In this document: positions 1 to 6,559 of the stretch, one piece after another
Layout of the letters: each line of letters begins with the position of its first letter
Numbering within the stretch: the first letter of the stretch is position 1
Source of the DNA: an uncultured Collinsella sp.
GTDB taxonomy: Bacteria; Actinomycetota; Coriobacteriia; Coriobacteriales; Coriobacteriaceae
Assembly: GCA_900552155.1 (NCBI GenBank)
Contig: URYU01000029.1
Coordinates: 1-15,192 of the forward strand
Length of the DNA: 15,192 nucleotides
Direction of reading: 5' to 3'
Translations under genes and position numbers: made by a program
Notes under the pieces: generated by a model
Database searches by the model: none
The model's input: only the letters and a program-made list of their open reading frames with translations
Told to the model about the DNA's origin: nothing

Positions 1-2
1 AG

Positions 3-38
3 AGAACCCGGCACTTATATGGGTGCCGGGTTCTTTTC
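3..38. terminator. Rho-independent terminator at window start
   Basis: A 12-bp perfect stem (AGAACCCGGCAC at 3-14 against GTGCCGGGTTCT at 23-34) closes an 8-nt loop and is followed by TTTTC on the plus strand. It probably ends a plus-strand gene lying left of the window. The complementary strand also has T residues after the stem, so it could act in both directions. It insulates the rpmG promoter downstream. Confidence 0.85.
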
Positions 39-179
39 TGCAATGGATATTGAGCCGTTGCTGGTGTCGAGAGGATCGATAATGGTCCTGGATGCACCGT
101 CGATTAGCTCTCGATGGCTTCATTGATGTGTTCCAAATATGAATGGATCCACCGAGAACCAATTGACTCGAGGTTTTCA

Positions 180-209
180 TTGACAGCACTTACGTGGAGC
201 TGATAAAGT
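180..209 (+). promoter_or_regulatory. Sigma-A type promoter of rpmG-tRNA-secE-nusG
   Basis: A perfect -35 box TTGACA (180-185) is separated by 18 nt from TAAAGT (204-209). The -10 is preceded by TG one base upstream (TGATAAAGT), an extended -10. The start point would be near 216, leaving a leader of about 40 nt before rpmG. The leader contains the self-complementary CCCGTACGGG at 221-230. The upstream stretch 41-179 holds no gene I can support. Confidence 0.65.
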
Positions 210-254
210 AACAACTCGTGCCCGTACGGGGCGGAAATGAAAGGTTCAGGATAC

Positions 255-404
255 ATGCGTACTCTAGTTACTCTTGCGTGCACTGAGTGCAAGCGCCGCA
301 ACTATACGACCACCAAGAACAAGTCGACCATGCCTGATCGTATGGAGATCAAGAAGTATTGCCCCTGGTGCCGTCACCACACGCTGCACAAAGAGACTCG
401 CTAG
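255..404 (+). CDS. rpmG: 50S ribosomal protein L33 (zinc-binding form)
   Basis: This 49-residue protein is a structural component of the large ribosomal subunit near the E site. It starts [17 protein letters not shown] and has the full length of bacterial L33. Cysteines at 9, 12, 36 and 39 (CTEC and CPWC) form the zinc ribbon of the so-called C+ variant, so this copy should need zinc. The ATG at 255 follows AAAGG and AGG segments; the ribosome binding site is modest. It is the first gene of the block and is followed 13 nt later by tRNA-Trp, an arrangement common in actinobacteria and other Gram-positives where rpmG sits ahead of secE and nusG. Confidence 0.95.
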   Translation: MRTLVTLACTECKRRNYTTTKNKSTMPDRMEIKKYCPWCRHHTLHKETR

Positions 405-417
405 TCTCTAGTCACAT

Positions 418-493
418 ACGCCAGTAGTTCAATTGGTAGAGCATCGGTCTCCAAAACCGAGTGTTGAGGGTTCGAGTCCTTCCTGGCGTGCCA
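418..493 (+). tRNA. tRNA-Trp (anticodon CCA)
   Basis: A 76-nt cloverleaf can be folded by eye. The acceptor stem is ACGCCAG/CTGGCGT. The D arm is GTTC/GAGC. The anticodon stem is TCGGT/ACCGA with loop CTCCAAA, giving anticodon CCA at 451-453. The T arm is GAGGG/CCTTC around TTCGAGT. The discriminator is G, and the 3' CCA (491-493) is encoded in the DNA. It lies between rpmG and secE and is probably cotranscribed with rpmG and released by RNase processing. Confidence 0.97.
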
Positions 494-502
494 GTCATTA
501 TT

Positions 503-534
503 CCGTAAGCTCCCACTTGGGGGCTTACGGTTTA
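503..534 (+). terminator. Hairpin after tRNA-Trp, possible attenuator
   Basis: CCGTAAGCTCCC (503-514) pairs with GGGGGCTTACGG (519-530) over 12 bp, including one G:U, around an ACTT loop. Only three T residues follow, so read-through into secE is likely. It may partly terminate the rpmG-tRNA transcript or protect or define its 3' end while secE-nusG is reached by read-through. Confidence 0.55.
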
Positions 535-569
535 CTCATGTATAAGCGCATTGCGCGGAGGTAACCCAA

Positions 570-908
570 ATGGCCAACAAGAAGAACAAGAAGAAGGCTC
601 AGCAGCCGGCACCTGCCAACAGCGCTGCCGCCAACTCCAAGGTTGAGGCCAAGAAGGCCGTTGCCAAGAAGAACGAGAAGGCTGCGAAGTCCAAGAAGAA
701 CGAGAAGCCTGGTTTCTTCGCCCGCACCAAGAAGTATTTCGCTTCGGTCAAGTCCGAGATGAAGCGTGTCACGTGGCCCGATAAGAAGGAGCTCGTGAAC
801 TACTCGGTCGTCGTTTGCGCTTCTCTGGTCGTCGTCGGCGTCGTCATCGCTCTGCTCGATGCTGGCTTTGGCGAGGCTCTTGCTCTGTTCTCTGGATTGA
901 GGGGCTAA
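570..908 (+). CDS. secE: Preprotein translocase subunit SecE
   Basis: SecE is the small essential membrane subunit that clamps SecY in the general protein export channel. The 112-residue product has a lysine/alanine-rich cytoplasmic N-terminal extension (residues 1-50). The conserved SecE amphipathic segment KSEMKRVTWPDKKEL follows at 61-75. There is a single transmembrane helix at about 77-97, the one-helix form usual in Gram-positives, whereas E. coli has three. The start is set by GGAGG at 557-561, 8 nt upstream of the ATG. Only three bases separate it from nusG, so the two are cotranscribed. The extension is longer than in many SecE proteins but is typical of actinobacteria in composition. 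Confidence 0.96.
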   Translation: MANKKNKKKAQQPAPANSAAANSKVEAKKAVAKKNEKAAKSKKNEKPGFFARTKKYFASVKSEMKRVTWPDKKELVNYSVVVCASLVVVGVVIALLDAGFGEALALFSGLRG

Positions 909-911
909 ACC

Positions 912-1448
912 ATGTCTAAGCGTTGGTACGTCGTACACACTTACTCCGGATACGAGAACCGCGTAAAGTCCGATCTCGAGCATCGTATCGAGACCATGGG
1001 CATGCAGGACCGTATCTTTGATATCGAGATTCCTATGGAGCGCGTCACCGAGATCAAAGAGGGTGGCAAGCGCGAGACCAAGGATTCCAAGATCTTCCCG
1101 GGTTATGTCCTGGTCCGCATGGAGATGGATGACGATGCTTGGACGTGTGTTCGCAACACGCCCGGCGTCACCGGTTTCCTAGGCGGCAACGGCAAGCCCG
1201 CTCCGCTTTCCCGTGACGAGTACAACAAGATGACTCGTCGTCCCGGTAAGGGCGATTCGCCCAAGCGCACCTCGGTTGATATTCAGGTCGGCACGTCCGT
1301 CCGCGTCACCGATGGCCCGCTTACCGACTTTGATGGCAAGGTCTCCGAGGTTAACACCGAGGCTGGCAAGCTCAAGGTCACGCTGATGATCTTTGGCCGC
1401 GAGACGCCGGTCGAGCTCGACTTTAACCAGGTCGCTGTCATCGCTTAA
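912..1448 (+). CDS. nusG: Transcription termination/antitermination protein NusG
   Basis: NusG binds RNA polymerase and modulates pausing, Rho-dependent termination and transcription-translation coupling. The 178-residue protein opens with the NGN domain (KRWYVVHTYSGYENRVKSDL at 3-22; FPGYVLVRMEMDDDAW at about 62-77). A linker leads to a C-terminal KOW domain from about 125, with the signature GPLTDFDGKVSEV at 135-147 and FGRETPVELDF at 161-171. The length matches ordinary NusG without the domain II insertion. The start overlaps nothing and follows a GAGGGG element inside the secE end. A 120-nt spacer separates it from rplK. Confidence 0.97.
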   Translation: MSKRWYVVHTYSGYENRVKSDLEHRIETMGMQDRIFDIEIPMERVTEIKEGGKRETKDSKIFPGYVLVRMEMDDDAWTCVRNTPGVTGFLGGNGKPAPLSRDEYNKMTRRPGKGDSPKRTSVDIQVGTSVRVTDGPLTDFDGKVSEVNTEAGKLKVTLMIFGRETPVELDFNQVAVIA

Positions 1449-1568
1449 GTTTTCGTCCGTTCGCGCGAGCGTGCTTCTTCTGTGACTGCTCATCTCAGGA
1501 GTGCTTCTAACACGTGCGTGCTTACGATATAGCAAGTACTTCACACTCGTGATTCGAAAGGAATGACC
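1449..1568 (+). other. nusG-rplK spacer / rplK leader
   Basis: This 120-nt spacer ends in AAAGGA (1557-1562), the ribosome binding site of rplK. A short CGTTC/GAGCG hairpin lies near 1459-1472. A TACGATATAG stretch near 1524-1533 could be a -10 region, but I see no convincing -35. In E. coli the rplK leader is where free L1 binds to repress L11-L1 synthesis. Such a site is plausible here, but I cannot recognise it from sequence. Confidence 0.3.
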
Positions 1569-1997
1569 ATGGCTGAGAAGAAGGTTGCCAACGTCATTAA
1601 GCTCCAGATTCCTGCTGGTGCAGCTAACCCCGCTCCTCCCGTCGGCCCCGCCCTGGGCGCTGCTGGCGTGAACATCATGCAGTTCTGCCAGGCCTTTAAC
1701 GCCGAGACGCAGGACAAGAAGGGCGACATCATCCCCGTTGAGATCTCTGTCTACGAGGATAAGTCCTTCTCCTTCATCACCAAGACCCCGCCGGCGGCTC
1801 ACCTCATCAAGAAGGAGCTGAACCTCAAGTCTGGTTCCGCTAAGCCCCAGGCCGACAAGGTTGGTCAGCTCTCCCAGGAGCAGCTCACCAAGATCGCCGA
1901 GATCAAGATGCCGGACCTCAATGCTAACGACATTGACGCCGCCAAGAAGATCATCGCCGGTACCGCCCGTTCCATGGGCGTCACCATCGCTGAGTAG
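1569..1997 (+). CDS. rplK: 50S ribosomal protein L11
   Basis: L11 forms the GTPase-associated centre with 23S rRNA and contacts elongation factors and, where present, RelA. The 142-residue product carries the N-terminal signature [20 protein letters not shown] with the flexible proline-rich region, followed by [13 protein letters not shown]. The C-terminal RNA-binding domain ends [17 protein letters not shown] chose the ATG at 1569 and not the in-frame ATG at 1563. The ribosome binding site AAAGGA at 1557-1562 would abut the earlier ATG with no spacing, while 1569 has 6 nt. The protein then begins MAEKKVANV as is usual. It is followed by rplA after a structured 117-nt spacer. Confidence 0.97.
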   Translation: MAEKKVANVIKLQIPAGAANPAPPVGPALGAAGVNIMQFCQAFNAETQDKKGDIIPVEISVYEDKSFSFITKTPPAAHLIKKELNLKSGSAKPQADKVGQLSQEQLTKIAEIKMPDLNANDIDAAKKIIAGTARSMGVTIAE

Positions 1998-2015
1998 CGA
2001 TTTCTTATGGTAACG

Positions 2016-2041
2016 ACGGGTGCTCCGACCGGGGCGCCCGT
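2016..2041 (+). other. GC-rich hairpin between rplK and rplA
   Basis: ACGGGTGCTCC (2016-2026) pairs with GGGGCGCCCGT (2031-2041) over 11 bp with two G:U pairs and a GACC tetraloop. No T-tract follows, so it is not a standard terminator. A second small hairpin, GGGC-TCAC-GCCC (2079-2090), lies just ahead of the rplA ribosome binding site. These may be RNA processing, attenuation or L1/L11 feedback elements. The structures are visible but their function is inference. Confidence 0.4.
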
Positions 2042-2114
2042 TAAATGTGTGCAATAGGGCATACGATACGATGTGGGAGGGCTCACGCCCGTTTAACCAC
2101 AGGAGGTAATGCAC

Positions 2115-2822
2115 ATGGCTAAGCATGGTAAGAGCTATAACGCCGCTGCCGAGAAGATCGACCGCGCCACGCTCTACACCCCCCTTCAGGCTGCCAAGCT
2201 CATTAAGGAGCTCGACACCGCCAAGTTCGACGAGACCGTCGAGGCCCACTTCCGTCTGGGCATCGATACTCGTAAGGCTGACCAGAACATCCGTGGTTCC
2301 ATCTCCCTGCCCCACGGCACCGGCAAGACCGTTCGTGTTGCCGTCTTCGCCGAGGGCGAGAAGGCCCGCGAGGCTGAGGCTGCCGGCGCCGACATCATCG
2401 GTTCCGACGAGCTCGTCGCCCAGATTCAGAAGGGCGAGATCAACTTCGACGCCGCTATCGCTACGCCGAACATGATGGCCAAGGTTGGCCGCATCGGTAA
2501 GATCCTTGGTCCCCGTGGCCTCATGCCGAACCCCAAGCTCGGCACCGTGACCATGGACGTCGCCAAGATGGTCTCCGAGCTCAAGGCTGGCCGCGTTGAG
2601 TACCGCGCCGACCGCTACGGCATCTGCCACGTGCCCCTGGGCAAGAAGTCCTTCTCTGAGCAGCAGCTCGTCGAGAACTACGCTGCCCTGTACACCGAGA
2701 TCCTGCGCGTCAAACCCTCTTCTGCTAAGGGCAAGTACGTCAAGTCCATCTCCGTGTCTTCCACCATGGGCCCTGGCGTCAAGGTCGATCCCGCTGTCCA
2801 GCGTGACTTCCTGGCTGAGTAA
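2115..2822 (+). CDS. rplA: 50S ribosomal protein L1
   Basis: L1 forms the mobile L1 stalk at the ribosomal E site and in many bacteria represses translation of its own operon. The product is 235 residues, the normal bacterial length. It contains the L1 signature [19 protein letters not shown] and the paired motifs [14 protein letters not shown] and [14 protein letters not shown]. The ATG at 2115 is preferred over the in-frame ATG at 2109, because AGGAGG at 2101-2106 lies 8 nt from 2115 but only 2 nt from 2109. A strong terminator follows 40 nt after the stop. The rplJ-rplL and rpoB-rpoC genes that follow in many bacteria are not here. Confidence 0.97.
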   Translation: MAKHGKSYNAAAEKIDRATLYTPLQAAKLIKELDTAKFDETVEAHFRLGIDTRKADQNIRGSISLPHGTGKTVRVAVFAEGEKAREAEAAGADIIGSDELVAQIQKGEINFDAAIATPNMMAKVGRIGKILGPRGLMPNPKLGTVTMDVAKMVSELKAGRVEYRADRYGICHVPLGKKSFSEQQLVENYAALYTEILRVKPSSAKGKYVKSISVSSTMGPGVKVDPAVQRDFLAE

Positions 2823-2862
2823 CTGCTAGTTACTGCCTGAGCAAAGCAAGCATTGCTAAAGA

Positions 2863-2896
2863 AACCCGGTTCTGCCTTGTGCAGGACCGGGTTCTT
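2863..2896 (+). terminator. Terminator of rplK-rplA
   Basis: AACCCGGTTCTGC (2863-2875) pairs with GCAGGACCGGGTT (2881-2893) over 13 bp with one G:U and a CTTGT loop, followed by CTTGCT. The AACCCGG/CCGGGTT base resembles that of the terminator at 3-38. On the other strand the stem is followed by TTCTTTAGC, so it may also stop transcripts leaving the metallophosphoesterase operon. Confidence 0.85.
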
Positions 2897-2907
2897 GCTA
2901 TCGCGTC

Positions 2908-2948
2908 AAAACCACCACAAAGGGGACGGTGTCCCCTTTGTGGTGGTT
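2908..2948 (-). terminator. 18-bp perfect palindromic terminator (repeat family, copy 1)
   Basis: An uninterrupted 18-bp inverted repeat (2910-2927 and 2931-2948) surrounds a 3-nt spacer. The minus-strand transcript continues with TTTTGACG. Its right edge supplies the first two bases of the metallophosphoesterase TAA stop (2947-2949). It is the best-conserved of four related hairpins in the window. The shared minus-strand core is CAAAGGGGACA with CCNCC/GGNGG arms. Confidence 0.8.
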
Positions 2949-3657
2949 ACCAGGGTGTTCTGGCTGTTGAGGACTCGATGGCATCGTGGCGTTTGAGCTC
3001 GCGGCGCATGGTTTGCGAATTGAGCCAGGCTGCCTGCCAGCCACGGATGGGGTAGCGCGTCTGGTCGAGCTCAAACTGCGTATAGCCGCAGGCGTTGATG
3101 ATCGTCGTTCCACACACATGCTGCCGCTCGCGCTGAAAATCGTAACCGTAGCTTTGGTGTACATGCCCATGCACCATGTAGTCGGCCCCCCAGGACTCAA
3201 GCGCCGTGTTAAAGCACTCAAACCCTCGATGCGGCAGATCGTCCAGATCACCCATACCGGCGGCGGGTGCATGGGTAAGCAGAATGTCGCAGCCGCCGAC
3301 CATCCTCACTTTGCGGGACAACTTGCGCATACGCTTGGCCATCTCGCGCTCGGTGTACATGTTGGCGCCGTCGCGATAACGCATGGACCCGCCAAGGCCC
3401 GCAATGCGAATCCCTCGGTACGTGTACACGCTGTCTTCCACGCAGATACATCCGCCCGGTGCATGACGTGCGTAGCGGTCATCGTGATTGCCGCGCACGT
3501 AGATGAGTGGTTTGTTGATGACCGTAACCAAAAACTCAAGATAGTCCGGGTCCAGATCGCCGGCGGACAAAATCAGGTCGACACCCTCAAAGCGTTCCTT
3601 GCGAAAGCACTCCCAAAGGCATCGTTCTTCGGTATCGGCTATGGCAAGGATCTTCAT
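2947..3657 (-). CDS. Metallophosphoesterase, calcineurin-like fold, with atypical DxE motif
   Basis: This 236-residue cytoplasmic protein (no signal peptide or membrane span) has the dimetal phosphoesterase motifs in order. They are IADTE at 6-10, AGDLD at 32-36, RGNHDD at 55-60, LLTHAP at 126-131 and HGHVHQ at 163-168. The first motif is normally D-x-H; here position 10 is Glu, replacing a metal-ligand His. Such enzymes cleave phosphate mono- or diesters; the substrate is unknown. I recall similar proteins with GNHDDRY and GGSMRYR segments (56-62, 89-95) in gut Clostridia. Its ATG overlaps the upstream stop as ATGA, implying translational coupling to the ParB/BMP fusion gene. A GGGAG site lies 10 nt upstream inside that gene. 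The TAA stop lies on the edge of a palindromic terminator. Confidence 0.85.
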   Translation of the reverse strand: MKILAIADTEERCLWECFRKERFEGVDLILSAGDLDPDYLEFLVTVINKPLIYVRGNHDDRYARHAPGGCICVEDSVYTYRGIRIAGLGGSMRYRDGANMYTEREMAKRMRKLSRKVRMVGGCDILLTHAPAAGMGDLDDLPHRGFECFNTALESWGADYMVHGHVHQSYGYDFQRERQHVCGTTIINACGYTQFELDQTRYPIRGWQAAWLNSQTMRRELKRHDAIESSTARTPW

Positions 3658-5570
3658 AGGGCGGTAACTCCCGGCTCATCGTCGAGCTGCGGAATGGTGC
3701 CTACCACGTTGTCCGCCAGCCAATTCATCTCGACAATCTGCGTGCTCGGCAGCGGAGGGAAGCCTTCGATCTGTACCACGCCGCTCTGGCTGCGGAGCTC
3801 GCCGCCAAAGGGGCGGATGGAACCCTCGACAATGCCGTTGCGGAGCAACTGCACGAGTTTGCGCGTCTGGTAGGGTAGGCCCGGAGCGTAACGGATGTCG
3901 ATAACGCCGGAGCTCATGCCGTACCAGTAGTTGACGGCGCGCACTTGGTTGTCGTCGCTGGTCTCGTCCCACGTGCCGTGCAGAAGGCTGCGAACGATGA
4001 GCTCGTAGTAACGGCCCCAGTTCCATACGGGCATGGCGATGCCGGTGACTTTGCCGTCGACCAAGCGGTGAAGCCCGCAGGCCGTTGGGTCTTCGAGCGA
4101 CTTTGACATGTCAGCGCCGGTCATGACACTCACGCCTTCGCGGCACATGGCCTCGGCAAGACCACCGGCGGGTACATCGCCCCAGGTCAGGATAATTTGC
4201 GCGCGGGGGTCGAGCAGCGAGGCGCCAATCGCAAAGGCATTGATCTCGCTGAGCGCGCCGGATGCGAAGACCGACGCGTGGTAGCCGATGCGGTGGTTGT
4301 CCGCCATGCTGGCGGCAAGGGCGCCCAGCAGAAACTTGGCCTCGTACATCTTGCCAAAGTACGAACGGACGCTTTGGTGGGGAAGGCCGATAGAGCAGTT
4401 AAGGAACCGAACCTGGGGATACTCAACGGCAGCTCTGAGCGTGTATTCCATCAGGCGGTGCGAGGTCGAGAAGATGACGTTGTCTCCATGTTTGACAGCC
4501 GTTTCCACGGCGGCGTAGAACACGTCCGGATCGTGACAGTCTTCGAACGCCTCGGTGCGCACGATACCGTCATAGTGCGCATCGAGATACTGACGTCCTT
4601 GGTCGTGCAGACTGTCCCAGCTCGACGCCGCACAGGGGAACTCATGGATAAAGGCGATACGCAGGGGGTTGGCCGCCGAATAGACAGTCTTGCCCATAAA
4701 GAAGTTGAGCACGCCGGAGGTGGACTTGGCGGGCGACTCCTCCTCATCGACGCTCGGCGCTTCGACAAGATCGACCTTGTCCTCGTCGTTTTTGCCGGCA
4801 ATGACCAGCTCGCGCCAAATCTTGCACAGGCGGTTTACGACGATATCCGTCGGCGTATCCAGCAGGCGGTCCTGGTTGTACACATTGAGGTAGACGAGCA
4901 TGGCGTCGGCGGGCGTAATGTCCAGGTGGTCGCCGCCTGCGCGAAGGTAGGCGCGCTTAAAGAGCAGGAAGGTGTGGCGCAGGTAGTCGACCTTTTTCTG
5001 CGGCCATTTTTCGATAAGGTTCCGACCGAGCATCTTGGCGAGCGTCTCGTAGCTTCCCTCACGCGAGAACTCGATTTCGTATAGGGGGCAGACGCGCCAA
5101 AACGCGCAGAATTCACCGTACAGGCGGCTTTCGACGGAATCCCATGTGCCGGGGTAGAGACGGGTGACCCTGGCCGAAACCGTCGGGGCGTCTAGGAATT
5201 TGAGGACACTGACGCGTTTGTTGCCTTCTTGGACATAGAACCGATGCATGAACTCGGTGACGATGACGGGGTCGCGATAGCCCTCGGTCACCTGGATGTC
5301 GTAGAGGTTGGACCACTTGCGGGCGAACTCGGTGCTAAACGGAAGCAGGGGCATAAAGTTACACGAAAAGGCGGACTGACGGCCCTTGGTGACCGTGCCG
5401 ACGACCATTTCGAGCGGAATATCCCGCAGGCCGACATTCTCTCGCTGACCTAAGGGGAGCTGAGCAACCAAGCTATCGAGGTCCGTAAGGTATGGATGCT
5501 CGCTTTGGCTAATGGCGCGTCGACGTCCTTGCTCGCCGCGCTTGCGTGCTTGACGATAGGCCTCTTCCAT
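3654..5570 (-). CDS. Cytoplasmic ParB-like / BMP (PnrA-like) fusion protein
   Basis: The 638-residue protein has no signal peptide or lipobox, so it should be cytoplasmic although its C-terminal half belongs to a family of secreted receptors. Residues 1-30 are basic and charged. Residues about 58-140 resemble the ParB/sulfiredoxin-like fold: TKGRQ at 61-65, then FYVQEGNKRVSVLKFL at 111-126, matching the ParB-type G-x-x-R box. A helical region (170-260) and an acidic linker (261-283) follow. Residues about 302-600 match the BMP/PnrA nucleoside-binding fold: RIAFIHE at 304-310, the GLPHQSVRSYFGKMYEAKFL region at 395-414, and GASLLDPRAQIILTWGD at 449-465. The start follows GGGAG by 7 nt. It may be a ligand-controlled regulator or sensor using nucleoside or another small molecule; that role is inferred. 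No BMP-type transporter lies nearby. The BMP call is firm, the ParB-like call moderate. Confidence 0.82.
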   Translation of the reverse strand: MEEAYRQARKRGEQGRRRAISQSEHPYLTDLDSLVAQLPLGQRENVGLRDIPLEMVVGTVTKGRQSAFSCNFMPLLPFSTEFARKWSNLYDIQVTEGYRDPVIVTEFMHRFYVQEGNKRVSVLKFLDAPTVSARVTRLYPGTWDSVESRLYGEFCAFWRVCPLYEIEFSREGSYETLAKMLGRNLIEKWPQKKVDYLRHTFLLFKRAYLRAGGDHLDITPADAMLVYLNVYNQDRLLDTPTDIVVNRLCKIWRELVIAGKNDEDKVDLVEAPSVDEEESPAKSTSGVLNFFMGKTVYSAANPLRIAFIHEFPCAASSWDSLHDQGRQYLDAHYDGIVRTEAFEDCHDPDVFYAAVETAVKHGDNVIFSTSHRLMEYTLRAAVEYPQVRFLNCSIGLPHQSVRSYFGKMYEAKFLLGALAASMADNHRIGYHASVFASGALSEINAFAIGASLLDPRAQIILTWGDVPAGGLAEAMCREGVSVMTGADMSKSLEDPTACGLHRLVDGKVTGIAMPVWNWGRYYELIVRSLLHGTWDETSDDNQVRAVNYWYGMSSGVIDIRYAPGLPYQTRKLVQLLRNGIVEGSIRPFGGELRSQSGVVQIEGFPPLPSTQIVEMNWLADNVVGTIPQLDDEPGVTAL

Positions 5571-5597
5571 AATGTTGCTCCCTTAGTCGTTTAAACA

Positions 5598-5626
5598 ACT
5601 ATATGAACCATGGTACCACGAATGAA
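5598..5626 (-). promoter_or_regulatory. Candidate promoter of the ParB/BMP-phosphoesterase operon
   Basis: On the minus strand TTCATT (5626-5621) and TATAGT (5603-5598) are separated by 17 nt; the -10 matches consensus at 5 of 6 positions. The -35 overlaps the end of palindrome copy 2, so mscS termination and this promoter are packed together. The 8-bp palindrome GTTTAAAC (5589-5596) just downstream may be an operator. Confidence 0.45.
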
Positions 5627-5664
5627 AACCACTACAAAGATGCCTGACCCCTTTGCGGTGGTTT
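5625..5664 (-). terminator. Palindromic terminator of mscS (repeat family, copy 2)
   Basis: AAACCACTACAAAG (5626-5639) pairs with CTTTGCGGTGGTTT (5651-5664), 14 positions with one G:U and one mismatch. The minus-strand transcript ends in GGTTTTCATT. The loop side carries AAAGGGGTCAGG on the minus strand, the core shared with the other copies. The mscS TAA stop (5663-5665) is partly formed by the arm. Confidence 0.7.
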
Positions 5665-6430
5665 AGGCGATGATGGGGGCGATGGCGCGGATGCAGGCGT
5701 CGGCAGCGGTGAAAGTGGTGCTGTCGTCGCTGACGATAAAGATGATCTTTCCTTTGATGCCAAAGTCGCCGATTTCGCTAAAGAGCACGTAGGGCTCTTT
5801 GTCAAAGCCCGAGATGGGCGAGACGGCCGTTTTGGTTGCGCTCGTGAGCTCGTCTGCCAGCACGTCAAGGGAAGCCCACTTAGACGTGTCCTTTACGGCA
5901 ACGGGCACGGCCACGCGTCCAAAGGGCATCAAATGCACGAGCGTGTTCTTGGAGATGTTGGAGTTGGGCACAATGATGGTCTGTCCACAGGCATCCTCAA
6001 TCGTTGTATGACGCCAAGTGATGTCTTGGACCACGCCGGATACGCCGCCGACCTCGATATTGTCGCCGGGTTTGATGATGCCCATAAAGGTCACTTGCAT
6101 GCCGCCGATAAGGTTTGACAGCGTGTCCTGAAAGCCGAGCGAGATGGCGATGCCGCCGACGCCAAGAGCGGCGACGAGCGCGTTTGCGTTAATGCCAAAG
6201 CAGTTGTCGAGGATAAAGCTGCCGCCAATCATCCAGATGACGGCGCGCGCGATGTTGATGAAGATACTTGATGCCGGAAGCGGGTTATCGTCTCGGTTAA
6301 GCAGATGGTTCAGGGTCTTGGATACGACCTTGGCGGCGACGGCGGTGCCTATCGCCAAGATGACGGCCCAGATGATGTTGTGGACCCACCGTTGCTCAAA
6401 GAAATGAAGAATCGGCTCAAACAATTCCAT
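5663..6430 (-). CDS. Small MscS-family mechanosensitive ion channel
   Basis: MscS channels open under membrane tension and release solutes during hypo-osmotic shock. The 255-residue protein has three predicted membrane helices, at about 17-36, 56-76 and 83-112. The last is the pore helix, GVGGIAISLGFQDTLSNLIGG (90-110 region), rich in Gly/Ala as in MscS TM3. The beta domain follows: GIIKPGDNIEVGGVSGVVQD at 117-136 and GQTIIVPNS at 149-157. A C-terminal alpha/beta domain ends the protein. I place the start at 6430 (MELFEP), because AGGAGG lies 10 nt upstream; the longer frame would begin with a TTG inside the preceding terminator. It seems monocistronic, flanked by hairpins on both sides. Confidence 0.9.
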   Translation of the reverse strand: MELFEPILHFFEQRWVHNIIWAVILAIGTAVAAKVVSKTLNHLLNRDDNPLPASSIFINIARAVIWMIGGSFILDNCFGINANALVAALGVGGIAISLGFQDTLSNLIGGMQVTFMGIIKPGDNIEVGGVSGVVQDITWRHTTIEDACGQTIIVPNSNISKNTLVHLMPFGRVAVPVAVKDTSKWASLDVLADELTSATKTAVSPISGFDKEPYVLFSEIGDFGIKGKIIFIVSDDSTTFTAADACIRAIAPIIA

Positions 6431-6474
6431 GTAGGGAAAACCTCCTAATGATCGTCCAACCATGATACCCACCA

Positions 6475-6508
6475 AGAAGCCCGTCCGATCAAATTCGGAC
6501 GGGCTTCT
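6475..6508 (-). terminator. Terminator-like hairpin after the nucleotidase gene
   Basis: A 14-bp perfect inverted repeat, AGAAGCCCGTCCGA (6475-6488) and TCGGACGGGCTTCT (6495-6508), encloses a 6-nt loop. It lies 52 nt past the nucleotidase stop and just ahead of mscS. The T-tract is poor on both strands (TCTTGG on minus, TTCTGT on plus), so termination efficiency is uncertain despite the stable stem. Confidence 0.7.
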
Positions 6509-6559
6509 GTGCTCGATATAAAGTTTACGCGGTGGGGCTGCAAGGCCCGGCGGTGTAGC

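Noticed and set aside
104..301. A 65-codon minus-strand frame opposite the rpmG promoter and 5' end
   Set aside because: The composition looks plausible, but it overlaps a strong promoter and rpmG, lacks a ribosome binding site, and I recognise no family. A remnant cannot be excluded.
1179..2630. A 483-codon open frame on the minus strand opposite nusG, rplK and rplA
   Set aside because: It runs antisense to three certain genes, is rich in Leu/Val/Gly/Asp as expected from codon bias mirrored, and has no ribosome binding site or family resemblance.
3654..5570. BMP-fold protein as the receptor of the neighbouring ABC importer
   Set aside because: It lacks a signal peptide or lipobox, is fused to another domain, and the ABC operon has its own receptor of a different family.
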